Source of the DNA: CAYQLT01 sp964418425
Lineage (GTDB): Bacteria; Bacillota; Limnochordia; Limnochordales; Geochordaceae
Assembly (NCBI GenBank): GCA_964418425.1
Contig: CAYQLT010000015.1
Location: forward strand, 1-63,957
DNA: 63,957 bases
Direction: 5' to 3'
Below, in pieces: positions 45,129 to 53,742 of the stretch. The notes beneath the pieces are model-generated. The model searched no databases. It was not told the origin of the DNA and saw only the letters and a list, made by a program, of their open reading frames with translations. Position numbers and translations under genes: made by a program. Numbering within the stretch: position 1 is the first letter of the stretch; each line of letters begins with the position of its first letter.

Positions 45129-46712
45129 TCACGCCGGCCCCCGCCCTTCCTGCGGCCGGTGGACCAGTTCGGCCACCGCCTTGGAAAGCCACCGATCGGA
45201 CTCTTCAAGGTGTTCAAGGCGGGAGCGCCTCCACAGCTCTGCCGCCTCGAAGCCCTGCTCTTCTTCGTCCAGCATGGAGCTCACCTCGGACGGTGACGGC
45301 CCGCCCAGGGTGCGGCGGATTTCCACGAAATGCCGGGGGTCGAGGGCAACGTGCACCTCTTCGTCGCTTATCGCTATCGCCTGAAGCCCCTCGGCAGCCG
45401 CCGCCTCCCGGAGCAGATCCGCCGTCCAGCGCTCCGGGGGTATCCCCCTGGCCAGCGCGACGGCGGCGAGCCGAGCCACCACCCGATGGGCCTGCCGGAA
45501 GGAGAGGCCGTGGCGGCGCACCAGGGTGTCGGCCAGCTCCGTCGTCGTGCTCAGGCTCTCTCGCGCCCGCCGCAGAAGCAGCGCGGCGTCCACCTGCAGC
45601 CCTGCCAGCACCCGGGTCAGGAGATGCGCCGATTCATCCAGAAGGGTTGCCGCCTCATGCCAGACGCCCTGCAGGTGGTCCTCGGTATCGTTGATGTCCC
45701 CGTAAGGAACGCCGGTATGGAGCGAGTACGCCTGCTGCACCAGCCCCGGCAGCCGCGCCAGCCGGGCGCGGACGTGCTCCAGAACCACGGGGTTGCGCTT
45801 GTGGGGCATGATGCTGCTACCCTGAACGAAGGCGTCCCGTATCCGGACGGCGGCCACCTCCCGGGAGGCCCAGAAGAAGAGGTCGGCTACGAAGCGGCTC
45901 AGCACCATGCCCGCCGTAGCCATCTCGGCGAGGAACGGCAAGGCGTAGTCCGTGTCGGCCACCGCCCCGTACGAATTGCGGGCCACGCCCTCGAACCCCA
46001 GCAGGCCTGCGAGAAGCGCCCGGTCCACGGTGAAGCCGCTGGTGGCCAGCGCCGCGGCCCCGAGAGGGCACAGGTTGACGGTGGGATAATGCGCCTGCAG
46101 CCTGGCCCGGGAGCGCCGCACATTGGCCGCCACCGCCGCCAGGTAATGGGCGAAGGTGGTCGGCTGCGCCGGCTGCCCGTGGGTATACGCCGGCATGACC
46201 GTCTCCAGGTGCCGCCGGGCGAGGGCCACCAGAGCGGATGCCAGCTCGCCCAGGCGGCCATGGAGAGAGAGAAGGGCCCTCCGCACGTCCATGCGGTACA
46301 ACGTGGCATCGATGTCGTTGCGGCTGCGACCCAGGTGCAGGTTGTCCGCCGCCTCGCCGGCCTCATCCCGCAGCGCCTGCTCCACCGCGAAGAAGAGATC
46401 TTCCACCCCTTCAGCTCGCCCCTGCCGCTTCAGCGGGCCGCACGCCACCCGCTCCAGAGCTGCCGCCAGGCGAGCCGCCTGCTCCCTCGCGACCCAGCCC
46501 GCCCGGGTCAGAGCCACCAGGTGGGCCCGCTGCAGGCGGAAGAAGTCCGCCCAGTACCACCGCTGCCAGCGTTCGTAAAGGGGCTGAAGCACGTACGAGA
46601 CATAGGCTTGGTCCCAGCGCTCCGGGGCTCCCGTAACCGCCGCCCCCTCTCTGCCCGCCTCCCGGCTCCTGAAAGCCATCTGTTGCGGCCGCCGGCCGGG
46701 CACCGCCCTCAT
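45129..46712 (-). CDS. argH: Argininosuccinate lyase-family protein (specificity uncertain)
   Basis: 527 residues; ATG overlaps the kinase stop (ATGA). It belongs to the fumarase/aspartase superfamily: LHLGRSRNDIDATLYRMDVR, PAYTHGQPAQPTTFAHYLAA, and the mobile loop GSSIMPHKRNPVVLEHVRAR. ArgH normally has GSSxMPQKKNPD and an N-terminal LWGGRF; here the loop reads MPHKRNP as in adenylosuccinate lyases, and the WGGRF start is missing. The HTGRSRND block is HLGRSRND, and the downstream region is PYGDINDTEDHLQG rather than YNKDxQEDKE. With no argG nearby and a place in a sugar operon, a substrate other than argininosuccinate is plausible (inference). Confidence 0.75.
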   Translation of the reverse strand: MRAVPGRRPQQMAFRSREAGREGAAVTGAPERWDQAYVSYVLQPLYERWQRWYWADFFRLQRAHLVALTRAGWVAREQAARLAAALERVACGPLKRQGRAEGVEDLFFAVEQALRDEAGEAADNLHLGRSRNDIDATLYRMDVRRALLSLHGRLGELASALVALARRHLETVMPAYTHGQPAQPTTFAHYLAAVAANVRRSRARLQAHYPTVNLCPLGAAALATSGFTVDRALLAGLLGFEGVARNSYGAVADTDYALPFLAEMATAGMVLSRFVADLFFWASREVAAVRIRDAFVQGSSIMPHKRNPVVLEHVRARLARLPGLVQQAYSLHTGVPYGDINDTEDHLQGVWHEAATLLDESAHLLTRVLAGLQVDAALLLRRARESLSTTTELADTLVRRHGLSFRQAHRVVARLAAVALARGIPPERWTADLLREAAAAEGLQAIAISDEEVHVALDPRHFVEIRRTLGGPSPSEVSSMLDEEEQGFEAAELWRRSRLEHLEESDRWLSKAVAELVHRPQEGRGPA

Positions 46713-47683
46713 GCCCCCAGCGCCGCCCTGACCTCCGGCAAGGTGGGGTACCGGCGCGGGCTTGTGGATATGGCCAGACCCGCGGCCGCGTTGGCGCGGT
46801 CCAGAGCGTCCTCCAGAGAGGAGCCATCAAAGGCCAGCGCCTGAATGAAGGCAGCGTTGAACACGTCGCCTGCCCCCACGGTGTCCCTGGGGCGCACGGG
46901 GTGCGCCGGTCGGTGAAGGCAGGCTCGACCATCGGGATCCCAGGCCCAGGCTCCGCCTGCTCCGTCCTTGACCACCGGCAGGCGCACCATCCGGGCAAGA
47001 GCCACCAGCGCATCCTCCACCGCCCTCGCTCCCGTCAACGCAAGGGCCTCCGCCCGGTTGGGAAGGAAGAAATCCGTCTCCTCCAGGACGGGCTGCAGCT
47101 CCCCCGGATCAAATCGCCCCTCTGGCGGCCAGCCAACGTCCAGGGCGGTCACCAAACCCCGCCTGCGGGCCTCCCGGAAAAGCCGGACCAGCGAACCATC
47201 CCTCCAGTGCGGCAACAGGAAATAACCGCAGGCCAGCACCACGCTGCCCTCCCGAGCACGAAGCACCCGCTCCCACTCCAGCCCCTGGGCCGCCAGGTGG
47301 CCGGCAAAAGAGAAAAACGTCCTCTCCCCGTCCGGGTGGCTCACGCAGAAGCTGAACGCCGTCTGAACGGGGCGTGCCTTGACGTGGCCGCAATCCACCC
47401 CGCCCTCCTGCAGCGCCTGCCGCAGCCAGAGGCCCAGCCCATCGTCGCCCAGCTCTGCGTGAAGCTCCACGGGCAGACCCAACGCCGCGGCCGCCAACGC
47501 CGCATTGGCCGCCGACCCGCCCGGCCGAAAGAACGCCTGGCGTCCCAGCACCTCGGTGCCGGGCCGGGGCCACGCCTCCACCGGGCCGAGCCCCACGTCG
47601 AGGTTCACGTTCCCGAGAACCACCAGCTTGACACCGGGCCCCGCGTCCGGCCCGGCACCCCGAAGCCCGTTCCCCTGCGCCAT
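46709..47683 (-). CDS. PfkB-family carbohydrate kinase
   Basis: 324 residues. It has the PfkB N-terminal pattern VVLGNVNLDVGLGPVEAWPR and FFRPGGSAANAALAAAALGL. The C-terminal signature is DTVGAGDVFNAAFIQAL, whose Asp is the catalytic base and whose Gly residues form the anion hole. Family substrates include ribose, fructose, ketodeoxygluconate and nucleosides. It starts 12 bp after the permease stop and is coupled to the ArgH-like gene, so it probably phosphorylates the sugar taken up by this operon. Confidence 0.88.
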   Translation of the reverse strand: MAQGNGLRGAGPDAGPGVKLVVLGNVNLDVGLGPVEAWPRPGTEVLGRQAFFRPGGSAANAALAAAALGLPVELHAELGDDGLGLWLRQALQEGGVDCGHVKARPVQTAFSFCVSHPDGERTFFSFAGHLAAQGLEWERVLRAREGSVVLACGYFLLPHWRDGSLVRLFREARRRGLVTALDVGWPPEGRFDPGELQPVLEETDFFLPNRAEALALTGARAVEDALVALARMVRLPVVKDGAGGAWAWDPDGRACLHRPAHPVRPRDTVGAGDVFNAAFIQALAFDGSSLEDALDRANAAAGLAISTSPRRYPTLPEVRAALGA

Positions 47684-47695
47684 GGTACCCGCTGC

Positions 47696-48622
47696 CTACC
47701 CTTTCACCCCCGTCAGAACGACGCCTTCGATGATCTGCCGCTGGAAGATGGAAAACACAACCAGGACGGGCACGATGGCGAGGGATGAGGCAGCCATGAT
47801 GAGGTTCCACTCCGAGCCGGCCTCGCCGCTGAACAAGGCGATCCCCACGGGGAGGGTGCGCATGGCGTCGGACTGAATCACGATGAGCGGCCACAAGAAC
47901 GCGTTCCAGTTGCCCAGAAAGGTGAAGATGGCCAGAGCCGAAAGGGCGGGCCGAACCAGTGGAACCGCCACGCGCAAAAACAGCCCGAACTCCGAGACCC
48001 CGTCGATACGCCCCGCGTCGAGCAGGTCGTCCGGGAGCGTCTGGAAGAACTGCCGCATGAGGAAGATCCCGAAGGCTGTGATGAGCCCGGGAAAGGCGAT
48101 GCCCCAGTACGTGTCGATCCATCCGCGTTCACTGGAGGTGACGAACCACGGGATGACCAGCATTTCCGTGGGAACCATGAGGGTTGACAGGATGAGGACG
48201 AATACCACCTCTCGGCCCGCGAACCGGAGCTTGGCCAGGGTGTAGCCGACCAGCGAATCGAAGAAGAGCACGCTGAGGGTCGTGGCGCTGGCCACCAGCA
48301 GGCTGTTGAGGTACCACCGGGCAAACCGCGTCCCAAACAAGACTTGCCGGTAGTTGTCCAGGGTTGGTTCGCTCGGCAGGAACTGCAGGCTGAACGTCTC
48401 GTAGAAGGGCTTCAACGAGGTCACCAGCATCCAGACGAAGGGGAACACGACCGTCAGGCCGCCCAGCGTCAGGAGCAGGTATGTCGCCGCCAGCGCCGCC
48501 CCACGCCGCCCCTGCGGCCACACGTAGCCGCCCCGAGCCGGCGGCCACGTGTGCCTGCGCCGGCCCTGCAGGCGCACGTCCCCACCCCGCCTTCGCGCCC
48601 ACGCGCCCCGCCGGTCGTCCAT
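47696..48622 (-). CDS. CUT1-family ABC transporter permease (MalG type)
   Basis: 308 residues; ATG overlaps the upstream stop by one base (TGATG). An unusual 50-residue cytoplasmic start is rich in Arg and Gly. Six helices follow; the EAA region is DLLDAGRIDGVSEFGLFLRV, and NWNAFLWPLIVIQSDAMRTL is a MalG-type motif. It ends IFQRQIIEGVVLTGVKG, the classical MalG C-terminus. It is the third gene of the transporter set. Confidence 0.92.
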   Translation of the reverse strand: MDDRRGAWARRRGGDVRLQGRRRHTWPPARGGYVWPQGRRGAALAATYLLLTLGGLTVVFPFVWMLVTSLKPFYETFSLQFLPSEPTLDNYRQVLFGTRFARWYLNSLLVASATTLSVLFFDSLVGYTLAKLRFAGREVVFVLILSTLMVPTEMLVIPWFVTSSERGWIDTYWGIAFPGLITAFGIFLMRQFFQTLPDDLLDAGRIDGVSEFGLFLRVAVPLVRPALSALAIFTFLGNWNAFLWPLIVIQSDAMRTLPVGIALFSGEAGSEWNLIMAASSLAIVPVLVVFSIFQRQIIEGVVLTGVKG

Positions 48623-49572
48623 CAGTATTCCACCTTCCTGGAAAACACCCTCAGCTGCACCAGCGCGACGGCCATCATGATGGCAAACAGCACCACCGTC
48701 GCCGCCGCCGCCTGGCCCATCCGGAAGCTGTGAAAGGCCACCTGATAGATGTAGAGCACCACCGTCAGGGTGCTGTTCAATGGGCCTCCCTGGTCCACGA
48801 ACGTCAGGTTGACCACCTGCGTGAAGAGTTGCAGGTACTGCAAAGAGCCGATGACCAACGAGAAGACGATGGTCGGGTTGAGGAGCGGGAGGGTGATGCG
48901 CCGGAACATGGTCCACGTACCCGCCCCGTCAATGCTGGCAGCCTCGTAGTACATGCGCGGGATGGACTGCAGGCCGGCCAGGAAGATCACCACCTGGAAC
49001 CCGAGGTTTTGCCAGAGCACCACCGCGGTCACCGCATACAGCGCCTGCCCGGGGCTTTGGAGGAAGGGCTGGCCCGGGATGCCGACGGACTCCAGGAGCC
49101 AGTTGATGGCGCCGAAGTTCGGCGAATAAAGCCACTGCCAGACCCATGCGGCCGCCACCACGGGCGTCACGTACGGCAGGAAGTAGATGGCCCGGTACAG
49201 GCCCCTCAGCCGCCCGATACGCTCCAGCAGGAGGGCCAGCGCCAGGCCCAGGGCCAGCTGAAGCGGAACGCCCACGGCCGTATAATGAAGGGTGTTGCGC
49301 AGGGCTCTGCCGAAGCGCGGGTCCGCCGCCAGCCTCTCGAAGTTGGCCAGGCCCACGTATGGCCGCGCCTCTCCGACGATATTCCACTCCCGCACGCTGA
49401 GGTTGAGCGCCTGGATCGCCGGCCAGATCCGGACGTACAGGAAAAAGGCAAGGGGGACGAGGAGAAAGGCGTACGCCCACGCCGCCTGGTGCCAGCTCAG
49501 GGGAAGCCGCCGTGCCCGCAGGCCTGAGCGCTCGACGGTCGAAGCCCGTCCTCCCCTCGTCACCCCTGCCAC
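48622..49572 (-). CDS. CUT1-family ABC transporter permease (MalF/UgpA type)
   Basis: 316 residues. Helix 1 is AYAFLLVPLAFFLYVRIWPA; further features are SVREWNIVGEARPYVGLANF, YLPYVTPV-type IYFLPYVTPVVAAAWVWQWL and the EAA loop YEAASIDGAGTWTMFRRITL. It follows the binding-protein stop by 67 bp and is coupled to the second permease. Confidence 0.92.
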   Translation of the reverse strand: MAGVTRGGRASTVERSGLRARRLPLSWHQAAWAYAFLLVPLAFFLYVRIWPAIQALNLSVREWNIVGEARPYVGLANFERLAADPRFGRALRNTLHYTAVGVPLQLALGLALALLLERIGRLRGLYRAIYFLPYVTPVVAAAWVWQWLYSPNFGAINWLLESVGIPGQPFLQSPGQALYAVTAVVLWQNLGFQVVIFLAGLQSIPRMYYEAASIDGAGTWTMFRRITLPLLNPTIVFSLVIGSLQYLQLFTQVVNLTFVDQGGPLNSTLTVVLYIYQVAFHSFRMGQAAAATVVLFAIMMAVALVQLRVFSRKVEY

Positions 49573-49639
49573 GCCGGCTCTCCCCCCGGTTGCGCCGGCT
49601 CCGGGCGGCCCTTGCCGGGGCCGCCCGGACCACCCGGCC

Positions 49640-51081
49640 TTAGCGCCTTCGCCCCCAGAAGTCGTCCAGGATCTTCTGCTCCCGCTGGGCCGCCCTGGCG
49701 AGGGCCTCCGAGGGGCTCGCTCCCTCCAGGAGGACCTGGTTGATGGCGTCCAGCATCACCTGCCGCTGCCCCTGTTCGTCCACGAAGAANNNNNNNNNNN
49801 NNNNNNNNNNNNNNNNNNNNNNNNNNNNNNNNNNNNNNNNNNNNNNNNNNNNNNNNNNNNNNNNNNNNNNNNNNNNNNNNNNNNNNNNNCCTGGTTGATG
49901 GCGTCCAGCATCACCTGCCGCTGCCCCTGTTCGTCCACGAAGAAGGTGGAATGGGCATACGGCAGGCTGGCGATGAAGGGCCCGAACACCGGATCGGCCC
50001 GCAACGCCGGATCCTCCGCCAGCGCCCGCCGGGCGGGAATCTCGCCCACCACCTCCAGCCACAGGCGCATGGCCTGCTCAGAGGTGATAAACTTGAGGAA
50101 CTTGACGGCCGCCTCCTGCTTCTCACCCCTGGCGTTACGGGTTATGCCGTGCACCCAGAAAGAGCCGAAGTTGGAGCGGATCTGCAGGGGTCCTCCGGCG
50201 GGCAGCTCGGCGACGGCCCACGGGACCCTGGCTTTCGACTTCATCGTGCCGACTGCGAACGACCCATCTACGATCATGGCCGCAAGCCCCTGCATGAACG
50301 CCTCCCGGTACCCGGCGTCACCGGGGAAGAAGTTGGGCACGCCGATCTCGTACCGCTTGACCCAGTCCGTGTAAAACTGGAGGGCTTCGGCGCCCTGGGG
50401 AGTGTTGTACGTCACTCGCCGGTTGTCCTCGGAATAGGGCGCCACGCCCCACTGCCGGAAGAGCACCTCCCGCACCAGGTGATGGTCCTGCCCCGCCGGT
50501 GCGATCCCGAACCCGATCCGCCGGAAACGGGTTCCCGTCTTCTGCGTCAGGGCCCCCGCTGCCTTCAGGAATTCATCCCAGGTCCGGGGCGGGCTGCTGA
50601 AACCGGCCTCCTTGAGGAGGTCTTTGTTGTAGAACAGGGCCAGGGTCCGAACCGCCGTCGGCAGCGCCCAGTACCGACCATCCAGCCTCGCCGCCTGAAC
50701 CATGGGGGCGAACTCCGCCTCGATCTGAGCCGGCGGGAAGAAGCTCTCCGGTAGCGGCTGCAGGTAGCCCGAGTCCACATAAAGGGGCAGCCACCCGTAA
50801 AACAGGTTCACCACGTCCGGCCCGACCCCGGCCGGTACCGACGCCGCCACCCGCTGGTTGTAGGCGTCGTAAGGGAAGGTCTCGTGCACCACCTTGATGG
50901 TGGGGTTCTCAGCCTCGAACTGCCGGATGAGCCGGTTGATCGCGTCGACCTTGGAGGCGTACTCGTACTGCCAGTACGTGATCGTCACCTGCCCCGCCGA
51001 GGCAGAACCGGCTGCCAGCAGGGCGGTGAAGAGAGACAACACGACCCACCATCGCCACGAAACCCACTTCTGCGCGCGCAT
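49640..51081 (-). CDS. Extracellular sugar-binding protein, family 1 (interrupted by an assembly gap)
   Basis: 428 residues after the 155-bp artefact at 49735-49944 is removed. ATG 51081 has GGAAGGAG 8 nt upstream. Signal peptide WWVVLSLFTALLAAGSASAG; the mature protein begins VTITYWQYEYASKVDAINRL. ALPTAVRTLALFYNKDLLKE and GLAAMIVDGSFAVGTMKSKA are family-1 features. It starts 135 bp after the PIG-L stop. The ligand is likely a sugar or small oligosaccharide, judged by the family and by the ROK regulator and PfkB kinase in the operon. Confidence 0.9.
49735..49944. other. Assembly gap (100 N at 49790-49889) with 55-bp duplicated flanks
   Basis: 49735-49789 and 49890-49944 are identical. One copy suffices to continue the binding-protein frame through RQVMLDAINQVLLEGASPSE to its natural stop at 49640. 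Confidence 0.9.
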
Positions 51082-51216
51082 CGTCACCGCTCCTTCCAGG
51101 GGTCGCCTGCCCACCCGCGCCTCCTTCCCCGGTGCGGAACCGAGGGGCTACCCTGCGGGGCCCAGGGGCGCTGACAGCGGGCCGTCACCCGTAATGCCCG
51201 GCCCGAAGAGCTGGTT

Positions 51217-53742
51217 CTACGTCCCGGAATCCGGTTTGTTTCCCTGCCTTCGGTAAGCGGGCAGACTCACCATGTTCGCCATCATCCGATACGCGCCGGG
51301 TACGTGCTGCTCCAGCTGGTAATGCCACGTCAGACTGGTATAAAGGTAGGTGCCTTCGCCATACCTGGCCAGCAGCATCCCCCCCTTCATCGGCTCCCAA
51401 CCGGGATCGCCCATGGCCACCAGCGGGGTGTACTCAGGAGCCCACTCCATGGGAAAGTAAAGGCCCCGGTCCTTGACCCAGCCGTCCCAGTCATCAGACC
51501 CGATGGCATTGGGCCAGTTGAAGATGGGATGGTCCGGTTGCAGCACCGTGACCGGCGCTGCCTCGTCGGTCACCCGCCAGTTGAACGACGGCTGGCCGAT
51601 GACGAGCCGGTACGGCGGCAGTCGGTCCGCGCTCCAGTTGTCACCGGGACGGTGAAGCTGCACGATCAGGTGGCCACCCCCCTTGACGTAACTGAGCAGG
51701 CGGTCGTTGGCGGCCAGCAGCTCGGGCCGGAAGCGGTAGGCGTACACCCCCAGCACGATCGTGTCATACTGGCTGAGATCACCGGAAAGTACGGCTTCCC
51801 TATCCAACAACGTCACGGGAAAGCCCATCTGCTCCAGAAACTGCGGCACCGAGTCGACTCCGCTCGCCACGTAGCCGATCTTCACCGGGGCCGTCGCCAA
51901 CGGGAAGGCGGTCGCTTTCAGTGTGGAGGGGGTGACCATGTAGGTGCGCCCGATGTGGCCATGCTCGATCACCCGAACGCTCTCCGAGCAGACGGTGCCT
52001 TCGCCCTTCGCCACGACTCGGATCGAGTAGGTTCCCGCCTGCACCGTTCGAGGCGGGCGGACGGTGAATGAGACGGCCTCCACCCCGCCCGACGCCGAAA
52101 GCTGCACCTCACGCTGCTGCGGTTCGACACCCCAGCCGTCGGGTACCTCCAGCTGTGCTGCCACCCTTGCCGCCTGCGGTCGGTAGTTGCGGAGCAGTAC
52201 CGAGACGGATAGCGGCTTTTCCGGACTTCGCGTGTTGAGCAACAGGGCCGCCGGGTCGGCCGTCACCGAGAAATCGGGGAGGACCGCGAGGGGCCTGGCA
52301 AGCGCCACCGGGACGGCAGCGGGCACCCCGTCCACCTCGTAGCGGACGACCCCTTGCAGGCCGAGCGAACGATAGGGATGGAAGAGCGGCGCCTCCTTCG
52401 GCACGGTCACACGGAAGCGGGCCTTGACCGTCTGGTTATACTCGAGGGCGCTCTGCTGCGGGATCTCCAGCGTTTCCACGCGCCAGCCTTCCGGCACCCG
52501 AAGCTCAAGCCGGACGACCCGGAGGGGCACCTGGCCGCCGTTGAAGGCGAAAAGCTCCAGCTCCACCGCCTGGCCGCGCACAACCTCGTAGTCCTTCGCC
52601 CTGAGGCCGGGCACGAGCAGCGCCGCCACGGCACTCACATGCTCCAGCTGTCGCTCCTTGACCTGAATCCGGAATGTCACATCTGCCTTGATGGGTTCGG
52701 GAAGGTCGCTTGCCTGCACGGCCGCCATCAGGTCGCGCACCTCGGCGAGTGTTCGGTGGGCCGCCTGGAGTACGAGAGCCCGTCTCGGGAACGCCGCGTG
52801 GATGGCATCGATGCCGGACTGAAGTCGCTCCAGTCCCGCGGCGATCTCCTCAAAGCCGGCAGGCAGGACGCCCGCCAGGTCCGCCACGGTATACGGAAGC
52901 CCGTCAAACATCGAACGCTCAGGCTCCGCTGTCGAAACGCTGCTGTACACCAGCTCTGCGTAGGCCGTACGGGGACCCGGCGGAAGTTCCCGGCCCATCC
53001 CCTGGGATTTGTGCAGGAAGCGGGACTCCTCACCAAGCTGGACGTACGAAACGCCCAGATCCGGGTCGAAATGACCCACCTCGATGGCGATGGTCGGCTT
53101 CCCGGGGTCCGTGGAAAGGTAGACCCCGCCGCTCTCCCTCGACGGGTTGGCTGGAAGGTATACCTTGCGGACCTGCCACGGCTTCAGCCCCTCGGCAAGA
53201 TGCTCGGGGAACGCCGCCGGGTCAGCGGACAGCTTCACCGCCTCCAGGGTGAGCCGCGTCATGGCCCGGTGATGCCCGTGCTGGCCCCACTCATCACGGA
53301 AGGAGGGCATCACCACGTCCGGGCGCTCCTCCCGGATTACCCGAACCAGCCGTTCAAGGACGACTTCGCTGCCCCACTTCTCGATGGTCTCTTCCGGGGT
53401 TTTGGAGAAGCCGAAGTCGTAGATGGGGTCCTGGTAATCCTGGCTCAAAATGCGTAACGTCACACCCGTGATCCGCGAGGCCTCCTCCAGCTCCCGGGTG
53501 CGCACGACGCCCAGAGCCGGGCCGTACTCGGTGCCGACAGCGTTCTGGCCGCCCTCGCCGCGGCTGGCGATGACGCTGATAGTCCGGACGCCCAGACCCC
53601 GGGAGTAGTACGCGAGCAGGTGACTTTGCTCGTCGTCGGGGTGGGCGCCGGTGTTCATGAAGGAGACCACGGTCCCGAGCGGCCGGATTGCCTGGCTGAG
53701 GGCAACCAGCGCTCGTTCGCCGCCGCTGCCAGGCCTGGCCAT
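51217..53742 (-). CDS. Three-domain PIG-L/LmbE deacetylase with NEW3-like and ThuA-like regions
   Basis: 841 residues from ATG 53742 (GGAGGGG upstream; GTG 53763 is possible). Residues about 25-230 are a PIG-L/LmbE zinc deacetylase: TGAHPDDEQSH with the His-Pro-Asp-Asp ligands, and a later EWGQHGHHRAM histidine. This family removes N-acetyl groups from GlcNAc conjugates. Residues about 350-610 are beta-sandwich (NEW3/NPCBM-associated type; VPEGWRVETLEIPQQ, VPDGWGVEPQQREVQL). Residues about 615-835 resemble a ThuA or glutamine-amidotransferase-like fold (LSQYDTIVLGVYAYRFRPEL, VKGGGHLIVQLH). No signal peptide is visible, so it is probably cytoplasmic, unusual for proteins with NEW3 domains. It lies between the ROK regulator and the sugar-binding protein. 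Confidence 0.85.
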   Translation of the reverse strand: MARPGSGGERALVALSQAIRPLGTVVSFMNTGAHPDDEQSHLLAYYSRGLGVRTISVIASRGEGGQNAVGTEYGPALGVVRTRELEEASRITGVTLRILSQDYQDPIYDFGFSKTPEETIEKWGSEVVLERLVRVIREERPDVVMPSFRDEWGQHGHHRAMTRLTLEAVKLSADPAAFPEHLAEGLKPWQVRKVYLPANPSRESGGVYLSTDPGKPTIAIEVGHFDPDLGVSYVQLGEESRFLHKSQGMGRELPPGPRTAYAELVYSSVSTAEPERSMFDGLPYTVADLAGVLPAGFEEIAAGLERLQSGIDAIHAAFPRRALVLQAAHRTLAEVRDLMAAVQASDLPEPIKADVTFRIQVKERQLEHVSAVAALLVPGLRAKDYEVVRGQAVELELFAFNGGQVPLRVVRLELRVPEGWRVETLEIPQQSALEYNQTVKARFRVTVPKEAPLFHPYRSLGLQGVVRYEVDGVPAAVPVALARPLAVLPDFSVTADPAALLLNTRSPEKPLSVSVLLRNYRPQAARVAAQLEVPDGWGVEPQQREVQLSASGGVEAVSFTVRPPRTVQAGTYSIRVVAKGEGTVCSESVRVIEHGHIGRTYMVTPSTLKATAFPLATAPVKIGYVASGVDSVPQFLEQMGFPVTLLDREAVLSGDLSQYDTIVLGVYAYRFRPELLAANDRLLSYVKGGGHLIVQLHRPGDNWSADRLPPYRLVIGQPSFNWRVTDEAAPVTVLQPDHPIFNWPNAIGSDDWDGWVKDRGLYFPMEWAPEYTPLVAMGDPGWEPMKGGMLLARYGEGTYLYTSLTWHYQLEQHVPGAYRMMANMVSLPAYRRQGNKPDSGT

